Assembly: GCA_030323885.1 (NCBI GenBank) | Contig: CM059190.1 | Location: 106,185,856 to 106,249,855 of the forward strand | Source of the DNA: Branchipolynoe longqiensis | Lineage: Eukaryota; Annelida; Polychaeta; Phyllodocida; Polynoidae | Direction of reading: 5' to 3' | DNA length: 64,000 nt | In this document: positions 11,275-21,651 of the stretch, in pieces | Numbering within the stretch: the first letter of the stretch is position 1 | Layout: every line of letters begins with the position of its first letter | Program-made: the position numbers and the translations under genes | The notes under the pieces: generated by a model | Databases searched by the model: none | What the model saw: the letters and a program-made list of their open reading frames with translations, nothing else | What the model was told of the DNA's origin: nothing

Positions 11275-11995
11275 GAACCATGGATGCCCACCTCCCCTTA
11301 TCCCATCATCCACTCATATCATCCTCTCATCCCATCATCCTCCCATCCCATCATCCTCCCATCCCATCATCCCCTCATCCTCCCCCTCATCCTCTCCCCT
11401 TCATCTCATCCCCTCAACCAATCATCCTCTCATCCCCTCAACTCATCATCCTCTCACCCTCTCATCCCTTCATCCTCCCATCACCTCACCCCTCATCCTT
11501 TTATCCCCATATTCCTCTCATCCCCCCCTCATCATCTCACCCCTTCATCCCCTCAACCCCTCATCCCCTCAACCCCTCATACCCTCAACCCCTCATACTC
11601 TCATCCCCTCATCCTCTCACCTCTTCATCCTCTCATCTCCTCAACCCCTCATCCTTTGATCCCCTCCTCCCCTCATCCTCTCACCCCACATCCTCTCATC
11701 CTCTCACCCCACATCCTCTCACCCCCCTCATCATCTCACCCCCACCCCCCACACCCCCACCCCCCATCCTCTCATCCTCTCAAATTTTCATCCTCTCACC
11801 CCCTCATCCTCTCACCCATTCATCCTCTCAACTCCTCTCATCCTCTCATCTCATCCTGTCAACCCCACATCCTCTCATCCCCTCATCGCCACATCCTCTC
11901 ATCCCCTCATCCTCTCACCCCTTCATCCCCTCATCCTCTCATCCCCTCAACCCCTCATCGTCTCATCTCATCCCCTCATCAACTCCCACCTCGCC
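11275..11995. repeat. C/T-rich strand-asymmetric satellite (CATCCTCTCATCCCCT)n
   Basis: About 720 bp made almost entirely of CATCC, TCTCATCC, CCCCTCA and similar words. The + strand is nearly all C, T and A with very few G. Two frames stay open for more than 260 codons and encode Ser/Pro/His runs; these are compositional. It lies in the 6.5-kb intron between 11155 and 17648. Confidence 0.93.
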
Positions 11996-13290
11996 AGTTC
12001 TCGCCAGAATTCAGTGGAGTAAATCTTACCCCTGCCCCCCAAGAAGCCTCAATTGTTTATGGAAAGCCTGAGTCTGCCTGGGTCTGACACCTAAATGTAT
12101 GGTGTAAACAGGCTTCCTATGCATTTTGTAAAGTTTTGGGGAAATTGATCAGTGTTTTTCAGGAAATCTTTTTTTCTTTTTTCTTCAAACTTGTCTAAAG
12201 AAAGTTGTGAAAATTGTTGTAAACAGCACCTATGACCTATGACCTCACGGTATCAGTAGGAAAGAATAGCCCGGCAGGAATGTAACTTGTGAGATATATT
12301 TAGTTTACTCCAGTGTAAATATCAAATTGGCTGGTAGTTGTTGGTACTGCATAACTGGGGTTTTTGTTGATTTTTTGTTGTTGGTTTTTTGTTGTTTTTG
12401 GTGGTTTATGTACCCTGTCCATAACGTATAAGTTCGACGCTGAGCAGTTTTAGTCATTAGTTTGTTGCTTATTGTCTTGTATGGTTTTTAGTGATTTGAA
12501 AGAAGTCTAAACTAAACCCAGGGCAGACATTTTATGGTATTTTTTTCTACATTCTGCACTTAGTAGCCTATTTCAATAACCATTCCTGAAAATCTCTTTA
12601 TTATTGATTGGATTAGCAAAATGTTTGTGAATATTCTGTAGCTTAGGAAAGTTTTGGGGAAGAATTATGGAAGAAAGAAAGAAATATGTTTGATTTATTA
12701 TAAATGATTGTTATAATGGATATGTTTTTGTTGTTTTAAGTGTCAATTGGCGAAGCGCAGTCCTACGTGTGCATCTAGTTCCCCACAGTTTCATTGATTT
12801 AGATTTAAACGCAGTCTTGTACATGACATAACCATTTGCCTTGGTTTCTGTTTCGCCCTCAAAAGGAAAGAAACGTAGATTTAAAGGTGAGGCAAACTCT
12901 AACGTCGCCACTACCGCCCCCTGGTGCATGAATCGTGACCTGCTTTGTGACCCCTCTGACGTCACTTCCTGCGCCGTGACGTCACAGGCGTCGTGGCGTT
13001 GTCTGCGTCCTGTTTCCATGTTCTGATTCCTTCTGATTCTTGCCAATGTTGTTGTGTTCCTTTTTGATAGAATTGTTTGTTTCGCATGCGATGCCCATTG
13101 GGCTCAGCGCCTTTGATTCCTTCGCGAGTTGCGGTGTCTGAGCTGTTAACGTGATTTACAGTGGATAAAGTGCTGTTCATATTGCTATGTGTGAACAAAA
13201 TGAACTAGTGCAGATTTACAAACCTAATAACCGTGTTTGGCTTTACTTACTAAGGTTCTCACCCTTTTAGTAAGATTCCTCGTTTTGCAT
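11996..13290. other. Intronic sequence, no exon seen
   Basis: T-rich tracts (GTTTTTTGTTG near 12365-12400) and unique sequence. The only notable item is a pair of palindromic CRE sites at 12957-12984, listed separately. Confidence 0.55.
12957..12984. promoter_or_regulatory. Two perfect CRE palindromes 20 bp apart
   Basis: TGACGTCA occurs at 12957-12964 and 12977-12984, next to ACTTCC and inside a GC-rich patch (GCGCCGTGACG). Full CRE palindromes bind CREB/ATF proteins (family knowledge). Their position in an RGS12 intron suggests an internal enhancer or alternative promoter, but nothing in the sequence proves use. Confidence 0.35.
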
Positions 13291-13294
13291 TCTG

Positions 13295-13550
13295 CACAAT
13301 CATGATATTCAAAAAATATTCAGTGAATATCATGATCGTGATATTCATCGAATACCATGACTTACTTATATTCAGTGAATATCATGATTGTAATATTCAT
13401 CGAAAATCATGATTGTGATATTCATTGACAATCATGATTGTGATAATCACTGAATGTCATTATTGATATTCATTGAAAATCATGATCGTGATATCCAATA
13501 AATATATCATGATATTTATTAAATATGAATATGATATTTGTGGAATATTG
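13295..13550. repeat. Short self-complementary GATATTCA/TCATGAT repeats
   Basis: Degenerate units of about 30-35 bp built from GAATATCATGAT, CGTGATATTCAT and AAATCATGATTGTGATATTC. The words are nearly palindromic, so either strand can fold into many small hairpins. No coding content. Confidence 0.8.
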
Positions 13551-13687
13551 TTAATGTGTCGGATACTACTCCCTTAAAATTAAAGCAGTCTTGTGTTCTT
13601 TTCCGAGTAAATTGCATTCAATGAGGTGCGCTTGTGCAGTGCATTCCCATCGACATTACAATGATTACAAGGTTTTTTTCATCAATC

Positions 13688-14175
13688 AATCAGTAAAGTA
13701 TAGCCCCATTAAACCAAGCTCGGTTAAAACAAACAATTGGTTAATCCAAACTTTTGTCGGCTGCCCGGCAAAATACTACCATTTATCATATAATAAAGTC
13801 AGTTAAACCAAAGTCGGTTAATCCAAATAAAATTGTCAGACCCCAGGCCACTACCGGTATGGTTAAACCAAACTTTCATGTGGTTATAAGGTCATCTGAG
13901 ACCCCACCGACTTTTTTATATGATAAATATTATTTTGCCGGGCCACCAAAAAAAGTTTGGATTAACCGATCGTTTGGTTTAAACGAGCTTGGTTTAATGG
14001 GGTTATACTGTATATACATAAAAAAAACAATAATCAAAGGGTCCACATACATTGTTGTATATTACATTCATAATGCACCCACATTTTTGCCAAAGCTTGG
14101 TTAAACCAATGATCGGTTAATCGAAACAAATTTCTATGGGTCCCTTCAAGTTTGGTTTAACGGGGTTATACTGTA
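13688..14175. mobile_element. Tc1/mariner (pogo/Tigger-like) MITE, compound copy
   Basis: The left end (AGTATAGCCCCATTAAACCA) and the right end near 14012 (TTTAATGGGGTTATACTGTA) are inverted copies, with internal GGTTAATCCAAACTTTT and AAAAGTTTGGATTAACC also inverted. A second right-type end (TTTAACGGGGTTATACTGTA) finishes at about 14175, so the locus looks like a complete element plus an extra half element. The ATAACCCC terminus next to TA is typical of this superfamily (family knowledge). No transposase is encoded. Confidence 0.75.
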
Positions 14176-14364
14176 TGATGATACAAGACATAGACTGACT
14201 GTAGCGACTGACACCCCTTAAGCCTTCGTCCTCTCGGTCTGCCACTATCTCACGCCCCATATTTTGGTGTATTCCATCGCCAGTAATGTCTGCCAATTAG
14301 CGCCATCCTATCGGTGTAATAAGGGGAATCAAATTGTTGTTAAAGTTGCATAGTCCGGGTGACA

Positions 14365-17190
14365 GTGTACTAATGGTGGTGTGGTGGTGGGTGGTGTTTA
14401 ACTAACCACCACCGTGCTGCTGTGGGAGTGTACTAATGGTGGTGTGGTGGTGGGTGGTGTTTAACTAACCACCACCGTGCTGCTGTGGGAGTGTACTAAT
14501 GGTGGTGTGGTGGTGGGTGGTGTTTAACTAACCACCACCGTGCTGCTGTGGGAGTGTACTAATGGTGGTGTGGTGGTGGGTGGTGTTTAACTAACCACCA
14601 CCGTGCTGCTGTGGGAGTGTACTAATGGTGGTGGGTGGTGTTTAACTAACCACCACCGTGCTGCTGTGGGAGTGTACTAATGGTGGTGTGGTGGTGGGTG
14701 GTGTTTAACTAACCACCACCGTGCTGCTGTGGGAGTGTACTAATGGTGGTGTGGTGGTGGGTGGTGTTTAACTAACCACCACCGTGCTGCTGTGGGAGTG
14801 TACTAATGGTGGTGTGGTGGTGGGTGGTGGTTAACTAACCACCACCGTGCTGCTGTAGGAGTGTACTAATGGTGGTGTGGTGGTGGGTGGTGTTTAACTA
14901 ACCACCACCGTGCTGCTGTGGGAGTGTACTAATGGTGGTGTGGTGGTGGGTGGTGTTTAACTAACCACCACCGTGCTGCGGCTGGGTGTGTACTATGGTG
15001 GTGTGTGGGGTTGTTTAACTAACCACCACGTGCGCGTGGGAGTGTACTAATGGTGGTGGGTGGTGTTTAACTAACCACCACCATGCTGCTGTAGGAGTGT
15101 ACTAATGGTGGTGTGGTGGTGGGTGGTGTTTAACTAACCACCACCGTGCTGCTGTGGAGTGTACTAATGGTGGTGTGGTGGTGGGTGGTGTTTAACTAAC
15201 CACCACCGTGCTGCTGTGGGAGTGTACTAATGGTGTGTGGTGGTGGGTGGTGTTTAACTAACCACCACCATGCTGCTGTGGGAGTGTACTAATGGTGGTG
15301 TGGTGGTGGGTGGTGTTTAACTAACCACCACCGTGCTGCTGTGGGAGTGTACTAATGTGGTGGTGGTGTTTAACTAACCACCACCGTGCTGCTGTGGGAG
15401 TGTACTAATGGTGGTGTGGTGGTGGGTGGTGTTTAACTAACCACCACCGTGCTGTTGTGGGAGTGTACTAATGGTGGTGTGGTGGTGGGTGGTCTTTAAC
15501 TAACCACCACTGTGCTGCTGTGGGAGTGTACTTGTGGTGGTGGGTGGTGGTTAACTAACCACCACCGTGCTGTTGTGGGAGTGTACTAATGGTGGTGTGG
15601 TGGTGGGTGGTGTTTAACTAACCACCACCGTGCTGCTGTGGGAGTGTACTAATGGTGGTGTGGTGGTGTTTAACTAACCACCACCATGCTGTTATGGGAG
15701 TGTACTAATGGTGGTGTGGTGGTGGGTGGTGTTTAACTAACCACCACCGTGCTGTTGTGGGAGTGTACTAATGGTGGTGTGGTGGTGGGTGTTGTTTAAC
15801 TAACCACCACCGTACTGTTATGGGAGTGTACTAATGGTGGTGTGGTGGCGGGTGGTGTTTAACTAACCACCACCGTGCTGCTGTGGGAGTGTACTAATGG
15901 TGGTGGGTGGTGTTTAACTAACCACCACTGTGCTGCTGTGGGAGTATACTAATGGTGGTGGGTGGTGTTTAACTAACCACCTGCGTGCTGCTGTGGGAGT
16001 GTACTAATGGTCGTGTGGTGGTGGCTGGTGTTTAACTAACCACCACCGTGCTGCTGTGGGAGTGTACTAATGGTGGTGTGGTGGTGGGTGGTGTTTAACT
16101 AACCACCACCGTGCTGTTATGGGAGTGTACTAATGGTGGTGTGTGGTGGTAACAACCCACCAACGGTGGTGGGTGTTTTAACTAACCACCACCGTGCTGC
16201 GTGGGAGTGTACTAAACAACCCCCCCAACAAGTTTAACTAACCACCCCGTGCTGCTGTGGGAGTGTACTAATGGTCGTGTGGTGGTGGCTGGTGTTTAAC
16301 TAACCACCACCGTGCGCTGTGGGAGTGTACAATGGTGGTGTGGTGGTGGGTGGTGTTTAACTAACCACCACCGTGCTGCTGTGGGAGTGTACTAATGGTG
16401 GTGTGGTGGTGGGTGGTGTTTAACTAACCACCACCGTGCTGCTGTGGGAGTGTACTAATGGTGGTGTGGTGGTGGGTGGTGTTTAACTAACCACCACCGT
16501 GCTGCTGTGGGAGTGTACTAATGGTGTGGTGGTGGGTGGTGTTTAACTAACCACCACCGTGCTGTTTTGGGAGGTACTAATGGTGGTGTGGTGGTGGGTG
16601 GTGTTTAACTAACCACCACCGTGCTGCTGTGGGAGTGTACTAATGGTGGTGTGGTGGTGGGTGGTGTTTAACTAACCACCACCGTGCTGTTTTGGGAGTG
16701 TACTAATGGTGGTGTGGTGGTGGGTGGTGTTTAACTAACCACCACGTGCTGCTGTGGAGTTACTTGGTGTGGGTTAACTAACCACCACCGTGCTGTTGTG
16801 GGAGTGTACTAATGGTGGTGTGGTGGTGGTGTGTTAACTAACCACCACCGGCTGTGTGGAGTGTACTAATGGTGGTGGGTGGTGTTTAACTAACCACCAC
16901 CGTGCTGTTATGGGAGTGTACTAATGGTGGTGTGGTGGTGGGTGGTGTTTAACTAACCACCACCGTGCTGCTGTGGGAGTGTACTAATGGTGGTGGGTGG
17001 TGTTTAACTAACCACCACCGTGCTGCTGTGGGAGTGTACTAATGGTGGTGGGAGGTGTTTAACTAACCACCACCGTGCTGTTGTGGGAGTGTACTAATGG
17101 TGGTGTGGTGGTGGGTGGTGTTTACCTAACCACCACCGTGCTGCTGTGGGAGTGTACTAATGGTGGTGTAGTGGTGGGTGGTACTTTGGT
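14365..17190. repeat. 63-bp minisatellite with a hairpin in every unit, about 45 copies
   Basis: The unit is GTGTACTAATGGTGGTGTGG, TGGTGGGTGGTGTTTAACTA, ACCACCACCGTGCTGCTGTG, GGA. GTGTAC recurs at 14365 and 14428 and onwards every 63 bp, with some units shortened to about 56 bp. Each unit folds as GGTGGTG-loop(TTTAACTAAC)-CACCACC and carries two branch-point-like words, TACTAAT and CTAAC. Units around 14985-15045, 16140-16260 and 16750-16860 are degraded. It fills much of the intron before the exon at 17649. Confidence 0.95.
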
Positions 17191-17648
17191 GTTTTCTGTA
17201 TGTTAGTGGTGTCCTCTGGTGTCGGGTGTGTGAACTTTAGAATTGTCCTTCTGTGGTATTTGAGGTGACCCCTGCTTCCTTTTGACCACTAATGTGTTCC
17301 CTTGGTAACGTAAGTAAGAACCTTTGTCACGTGACTAATAAAACTGGGGAAAAGGCTGAAATAATCGACTTAACTTCTCACGTAGTTGCTGGTCGTGGCC
17401 TAATACATTACGTGCTTACGTTAATTAAACCCATGTGGTGGTTACTTAATTTAATATATTACTAATAATTCCTAAGTTGATTTATGTTTGTTGAGTTAAT
17501 TTTTCTTTAAAAAATCTAAATAAACCACTTGTGACTAGTTTAATTAATTTGGAGACGGCAGACATGACAGTAAGGTTGAGTGACACCGACTGGACAGCCG
17601 GTGAGGCTATGTGGTGCCCTGGCTGAGATTTGACCTTTGACCTTGCAG
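17191..17648. other. Intron end before exon 17649
   Basis: Unique sequence running up to the acceptor TTTGACCTTGCAG (ends 17648). No other feature is supported. Confidence 0.6.
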
Positions 17649-17821
17649 AGTGGGGCGGTTTCAGCCATCGCGGTAAGGCCGGCGTGCCGTCACGCAGCAA
17701 GTCGACGGCCAGCCTGGACAACGCCTGCGACGATGACCACTTGGTGAATGACGTCATGGACGGCAAGCTAGACGTGGCGCATCTGTTCGACGAGCATGGC
17801 GTCTTCGACCCGGACAAGAAG
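17649..17821 (+). CDS. RGS12: RGS12/14-like gene, linker exon between RBD2 and GoLoco
   Basis: A 173-bp exon (acceptor CCTTGCAG, donor AAG|GTGGGT) that starts in phase 1 and ends in phase 0, in register with its neighbours. It encodes EWGGFSHRGKAGVPSRSKST, ASLDNACDDDHLVNDVMDGK and LDVAHLFDEHGVFDPDKK. The SRSKSTASLD segment is a plausible basophilic kinase site region; no fold is recognised. The last 37 nt plus the donor form the first unit of a four-copy 97-bp tandem array (17785-18172), so the splice donor itself has been duplicated downstream. Confidence 0.85.
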
Positions 17822-18172
17822 GTGGGTGGTGATGGTGTAATGCTGGACTGGCTTGGGAGTGCAATATTGTTGTGATTATTTGTTCGACGAGCATGGCATC
17901 TTCGACCCAGACAAGAAGGTGGCTGGCGATGGCGTGATGCCGGACTGGCTTTGAAATGTAATATTGTCATGATTATCTGTTCGACAAGCATGGTGTGTTC
18001 AATCCAGACAAGAAGCTGGGTGGTGGTGGCGTAATGTCGGACTGGTTTGGGAGTGTAATATTGTCATGATTATTTGTTCGGCGAGCATGGCGTCTTCGAC
18101 CCAGACAAGAAGCTGGGTGGTAATGGCGTAATGCCAGACTGGCTTAGGAGTGTACCATCGTCATGATTATTT
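17785..18172. repeat. Four exact-period 97-bp units copying an exon end and splice donor
   Basis: Units begin at GTTCG(A/G)C(G/A)AGCATGG at 17785, 17882, 17979 and 18076, each 97 bp. Unit 1 contains the last 37 coding bases and the working donor (GT at 17822). Unit 2 keeps GT at the equivalent position (17919). Units 3 and 4 have CT instead (18016, 18113), which destroys the donor. Reading through unit 1 in frame meets TGA at 17873-17875. Confidence 0.95.
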
Positions 18173-18179
18173 GTTACCC

Positions 18180-18350
18180 ATGCAATGCGTTAGAGTGGGT
18201 GAGCGAATCGATTTCAAGTGGGTCAAAGGTAAAACCAGAAGCGGAAGCTTGATGACCAAAGCCGAAGCACAAAGTCAGATGCTAATGGCCAAAGCCGGAA
18301 GCTTAATTCCTAAAACTAAAAGCTTAATGACAAAGCCTAGAGCTGCATAG
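18180..18350. repeat. Degenerate about 33-bp repeats (AAAGCCGGAAGCTTAAT)
   Basis: The words GCGGAAGCTTGATGACCAAA, GGCCAAAGCCGGAAGCTTAA and AAAAGCTTAATGACAAAGCC recur loosely. An open frame of 66 codons covers them but has no supporting features. Confidence 0.5.
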
Positions 18351-19542
18351 TACGATGAAATCATCCAATCTTTACCTTAATTTGATCCTACCTATCCAAT
18401 TTTGATATTCATGTATTTATTAAACATTTCTTGTTGCATAAAAGGGAATATTAAACTAATTTAATAGAACCTGTTACGGTTGAAGTGTGTAGTGTCAGAA
18501 TTTTGAGATGCATGCCAAAATTAAGTTAGCATCCTTTCACTATCTCCAAAGTTAGCCATTTAAAATAAAAGTTACTCAAAGTAACACAAAACGGTATCGT
18601 TAAGTTTTTAAATTTTATTTTTACTAAATGTATTTTATTCAGCGAATAATGTATTTTGTCAGCGCCAGAGCACTGGTCTTCTGGCCATTCAGTACAATTT
18701 GTTGGTACATAAATGACAATATCAGTTGCAATAATAACCACATGAAAATCCTGTTCGATAATAGAAGCATAATATAAATGAACTATTAGTTGTATGAGAA
18801 ACTGCATACAATTCCAGTTCAACATATGTATTATGCACGTGGTGAGTATGCATCACATTGTAAAGTCTACGGCTGGAATCTGTGTTTGTGTAGGCAGGCT
18901 ATAATGAAATCAATACAGGCAAGAAGAGAAAGCAAGAGTATAAAGAATGAAAGTAGAGAGAGAGACAATGCCCTCAGGTTTATTATTTATAGTGGTACAT
19001 GGATCTGGTATGGCATACCACCTGACCGTGTTCTCCAATGAGAATCAAGCATTTACAGTTCCACCAATGAACGTCAAGCATTCCTGTGTCACTATGGCTG
19101 CAGTGATCTGCCCACCACCACCATGCTGTGTGGCCCCCTTGGCCACCACCTCCCTGAGCTGAGTGGGTGGTGATCCGTGACTAACAGACGGAGGAAGGGG
19201 GTAGTGTGCCAAGTGCTCCTTACACACTATCTCTAGTGCCTCTTTCACACTATCTGACTAATACAAAATGACTATTGACCATGAGTAAAGTATCACCAGC
19301 AACTAGATAAATTTAATACATCCATGCAGCTGGCACCACATACCATTTACCATTATAGACCATTTGCATTCCCCCACCAATGCGTTTTATCCGAATATTT
19401 TACAACATGGTATTGCATTATTCTAAAATTGTCTTCTTTCTTCCTTTGTCTTTCTCTCTTCTTTTTTCAAAAAGATATAACATATCTCCAATACACATAT
19501 ATATATTATATTGTAAATAAGCAAATCAGTGGATCCAGTCAT
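18351..19542. other. Intronic sequence, no exon seen
   Basis: AT-rich unique sequence. A GGTGGTGATCC/CCACCACC stretch around 19105-19175 is weakly foldback. No gene or mobile element is supported. Confidence 0.55.
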
Positions 19543-19912
19543 CACCCTGATGTATTCTTTGACTATGTGGAGACTGCCCGGTGAGTCAAATAAAGTGGTA
19601 TCCTTAATTATCACGCCTGGTGTATTCTTGTTGAACTACGTGGAGACTGCCCGGTGAGACAAACAAAGCAGTATCGTTAATTATCACCCCTGGTGTATTC
19701 TTGTTGAACTACGTGGAGGCTGTTGAGTGAGACAAACAAAGCAGTATCGTTAATTATCACCCCTGGTGTATTCTTGTTGAACTACGTGGAGGCTGTTGAG
19801 TGAGACAAACAAAGCAGTATCGTTAATTATCACCCCTGGAGTATTCTTGTTGAACTACGTGGAGGCTGTTGAGTGAGACAAACAAAGCAGTATCGTTAAC
19901 TACTACCTTTTC
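19543..19912. repeat. 73-bp tandem repeat, about 5 units
   Basis: The landmark CAC(C/G)CCTGG(T/A)GTATTC recurs at 19612, 19685, 19758 and 19831 (period 73) with a diverged first unit at 19543. Units contain the donor-like word CGGTGAGAC or TTGAGTGAGAC. The array ends only a few bases before the acceptor of the next exon (TCCTTCTAG, ending 19919). Confidence 0.92.
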
Positions 19913-19919
19913 CTTCTAG

Positions 19920-20103
19920 CACGACAAGTACCGACATGATGATGGGCGCGTGTCCGGACTGTTCGGCTTCATCCGCCGGAACTCCGCTGGTGAGAAGGAT
20001 GCGTCGAGGTTTAAGACCAAGAACGGACACGCAGCTACGTTAAGCGGACCTGAGGTGGACCGGCCCCGGACGCGGCACCGCCCTCCCATCAAGGACAGAG
20101 AAG
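19920..20103 (+). CDS. RGS12: RGS12/14-like gene, basic linker exon before GoLoco
   Basis: A 184-bp exon (TCCTTCTAG to GAAG|GTGAGG) that starts in phase 0 and leaves one base. It encodes HDKYRHDDGRVSGLFGFIRR, NSAGEKDASRFKTKNGHAAT and LSGPEVDRPRTRHRPPIKDRE. The exon is rich in Lys/Arg and Pro, with GLFGFIRRNS as a possible short amphipathic element and kinase site (RRNS). No domain is recognised. Splice phases agree with 17821 and 20528. Confidence 0.87.
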
Positions 20104-20527
20104 GTGAGGCAGTGTAGCAGCACACCGGGACAGCAACCGGTAAGGGGTGGTCCCAGGGGGCAGGCAGGGGGCGGGCTGGGACTGGCAGGTGCAGGAAGGG
20201 ACAGGCAGGCAGGGGGAGGGGGGGGGGGCCACGGAAGGGGTAGGCACTGTCTGAAAGCGGCCTTCTCAACCTGAAGCAGGCCTTAGTTGTGAGGGGCTTT
20301 TCCAAAAGTGCGCTTTTTTCGCCAAACTCACATTTTTTAATAATTTTTTTACAAAAATGTTACATTCAGTTTGGTAAAAGAAAATTGCATTATGTGGCAT
20401 TCGTACTTTTTGGGTTGTGGCCACACTCGTGATGTAATTTAGAAGAGAGTCCTGCTTGTGAGGCCGCTCGACTAAATGCCCGTTATTATCCTTATTAACG
20501 TCATTTCTTCATGGCATCTGCTTCCAG
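20104..20527. other. Short intron before the GoLoco exon
   Basis: A 424-bp intron with a G-rich stretch (GGCAGGCAGGGGGAGGGGGG near 20205-20227). The acceptor is CTGCTTCCAG, ending 20527. Confidence 0.7.
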
Positions 20528-21651
20528 CTGAGAACCTGTTCGAGCAGCTGAACAAGTTGAGCGGGCGGCTGGACGACCAGCGTGGCGACCAGCGCGGGCT
20601 GCTGCAGGCTGACCTTGAGCTGCCTGACTTCCTCAAGGTTGACCGGACACCTGGCGGGGCGGGAGACGCGGGCGACGCTCCCCGGCCCGAGCCGCGCATG
20701 CGCGAGCGTCGCAACTCGGATTCGTCGCTGCTGGATGCTGAGGCGACCCGCCGCCTGTCGCACTCTCCGGCCGCGCGCATCCCCTACATGGATCAGAGCT
20801 TCTCGCACTCCGGTGTCGTTCCCACACATGCGCAGGCGGATGAGGCATTCGGAACTGCACGCCAGTTTCCAGGCAGCCCCGAGCTGGGCCGACCGTGGGC
20901 GCCGGGAGGGGTCACGCCGGGCGGGGTTACACCGAATGGGGTAACCCATGGAGGACTGACCCCGCCGCCCGCCGCGCGCCGCCGCTACTCGCCCCGCGCG
21001 CACACACCGGAAGCGAGGCGCCCCCTGCTGCCGGATCCGGGGCGGCGTAGTGTCGACGATGACCTTAGCGCGCGGCCCCTGGAGGAGGCGGGCTGCGACC
21101 CCGGCATGGTGACCATGGACATCGCTAGCTACTCGCCCCCGGTGGGCGCCACCGAACAGATGCCTCCGCCCGACCAGAAGCCGGAGCCGCCGCCACGCAA
21201 GCCACTGACGACACCGCGCAAGTTCCTGCCGACGTCGAGTAGGACTCCGCAGCCACGGGGCACCAGCCCTGGCCACAGCCCCTGGCACAGCCAACAGAAC
21301 TCCACGTCCAGTGAGTTCAGCCACCACAGCGACGGCACCAGTGGGGGAACCAGCGGAGGCAGCGGCGGGGGAATCGGCAGGGGCGGCGGGGCGAACAGCC
21401 CCGCCCACACGCCGTCCCCCACCACCCACCACCTGCTCGTGGCGGCAGAGAGCAGCACGGAGAGCGCCGCCGACCCGGCCTCGCCTGTGCGCTGCCGCCC
21501 CCTGCCGCCCCCCCGCCCCTCGCGCCGCCTCCACGGGGGCAGCTCGGGCGGGTCGTCGGCGGACGAGGCAGGCCGCCCAGCGCCACCCGCGGCGCCAACG
21601 GACGCGGCGCCCGCACACACTGACAGCGACATGCAGGTCAGCTATGTGTGA
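20528..21651 (+). CDS. RGS12: RGS12/14-like gene, terminal exon: GoLoco motif, long tail, PDZ-type C terminus
   Basis: The exon starts in phase 1 after CTTCCAG and stops at TGA 21649-21651, adding about 375 residues. The first 40 residues are the GoLoco motif: AENLFEQLNKLS, then DDQRGDQRGLLQADLELPDF. GoLoco peptides bind GDP-bound Galpha-i and slow nucleotide release, with the DQR arginine reaching the nucleotide (family knowledge). The DQRG core is present twice here. The rest is GC-rich, low-complexity Pro/Ser/Gly sequence with RTPQPRG and PPPRPSRR stretches that could bind SH3/WW domains. It ends QVSYV, a class I PDZ ligand ([ST]-x-V at the C terminus). ATGCAG|GTCAGC at 21636 could instead be a donor leading to a further exon, but none is evident. 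Confidence 0.92.

Noticed and set aside
11273..12087. Ser/Pro/His-rich frames of over 260 codons
   Set aside because: Purely compositional from the polypyrimidine array; two frames are open together.
20509..21632. Long minus-strand frames opposite the RGS12 terminal exon
   Set aside because: Antisense shadow of GC-rich coding sequence. The + strand frame has the GoLoco motif and correct splice phase.
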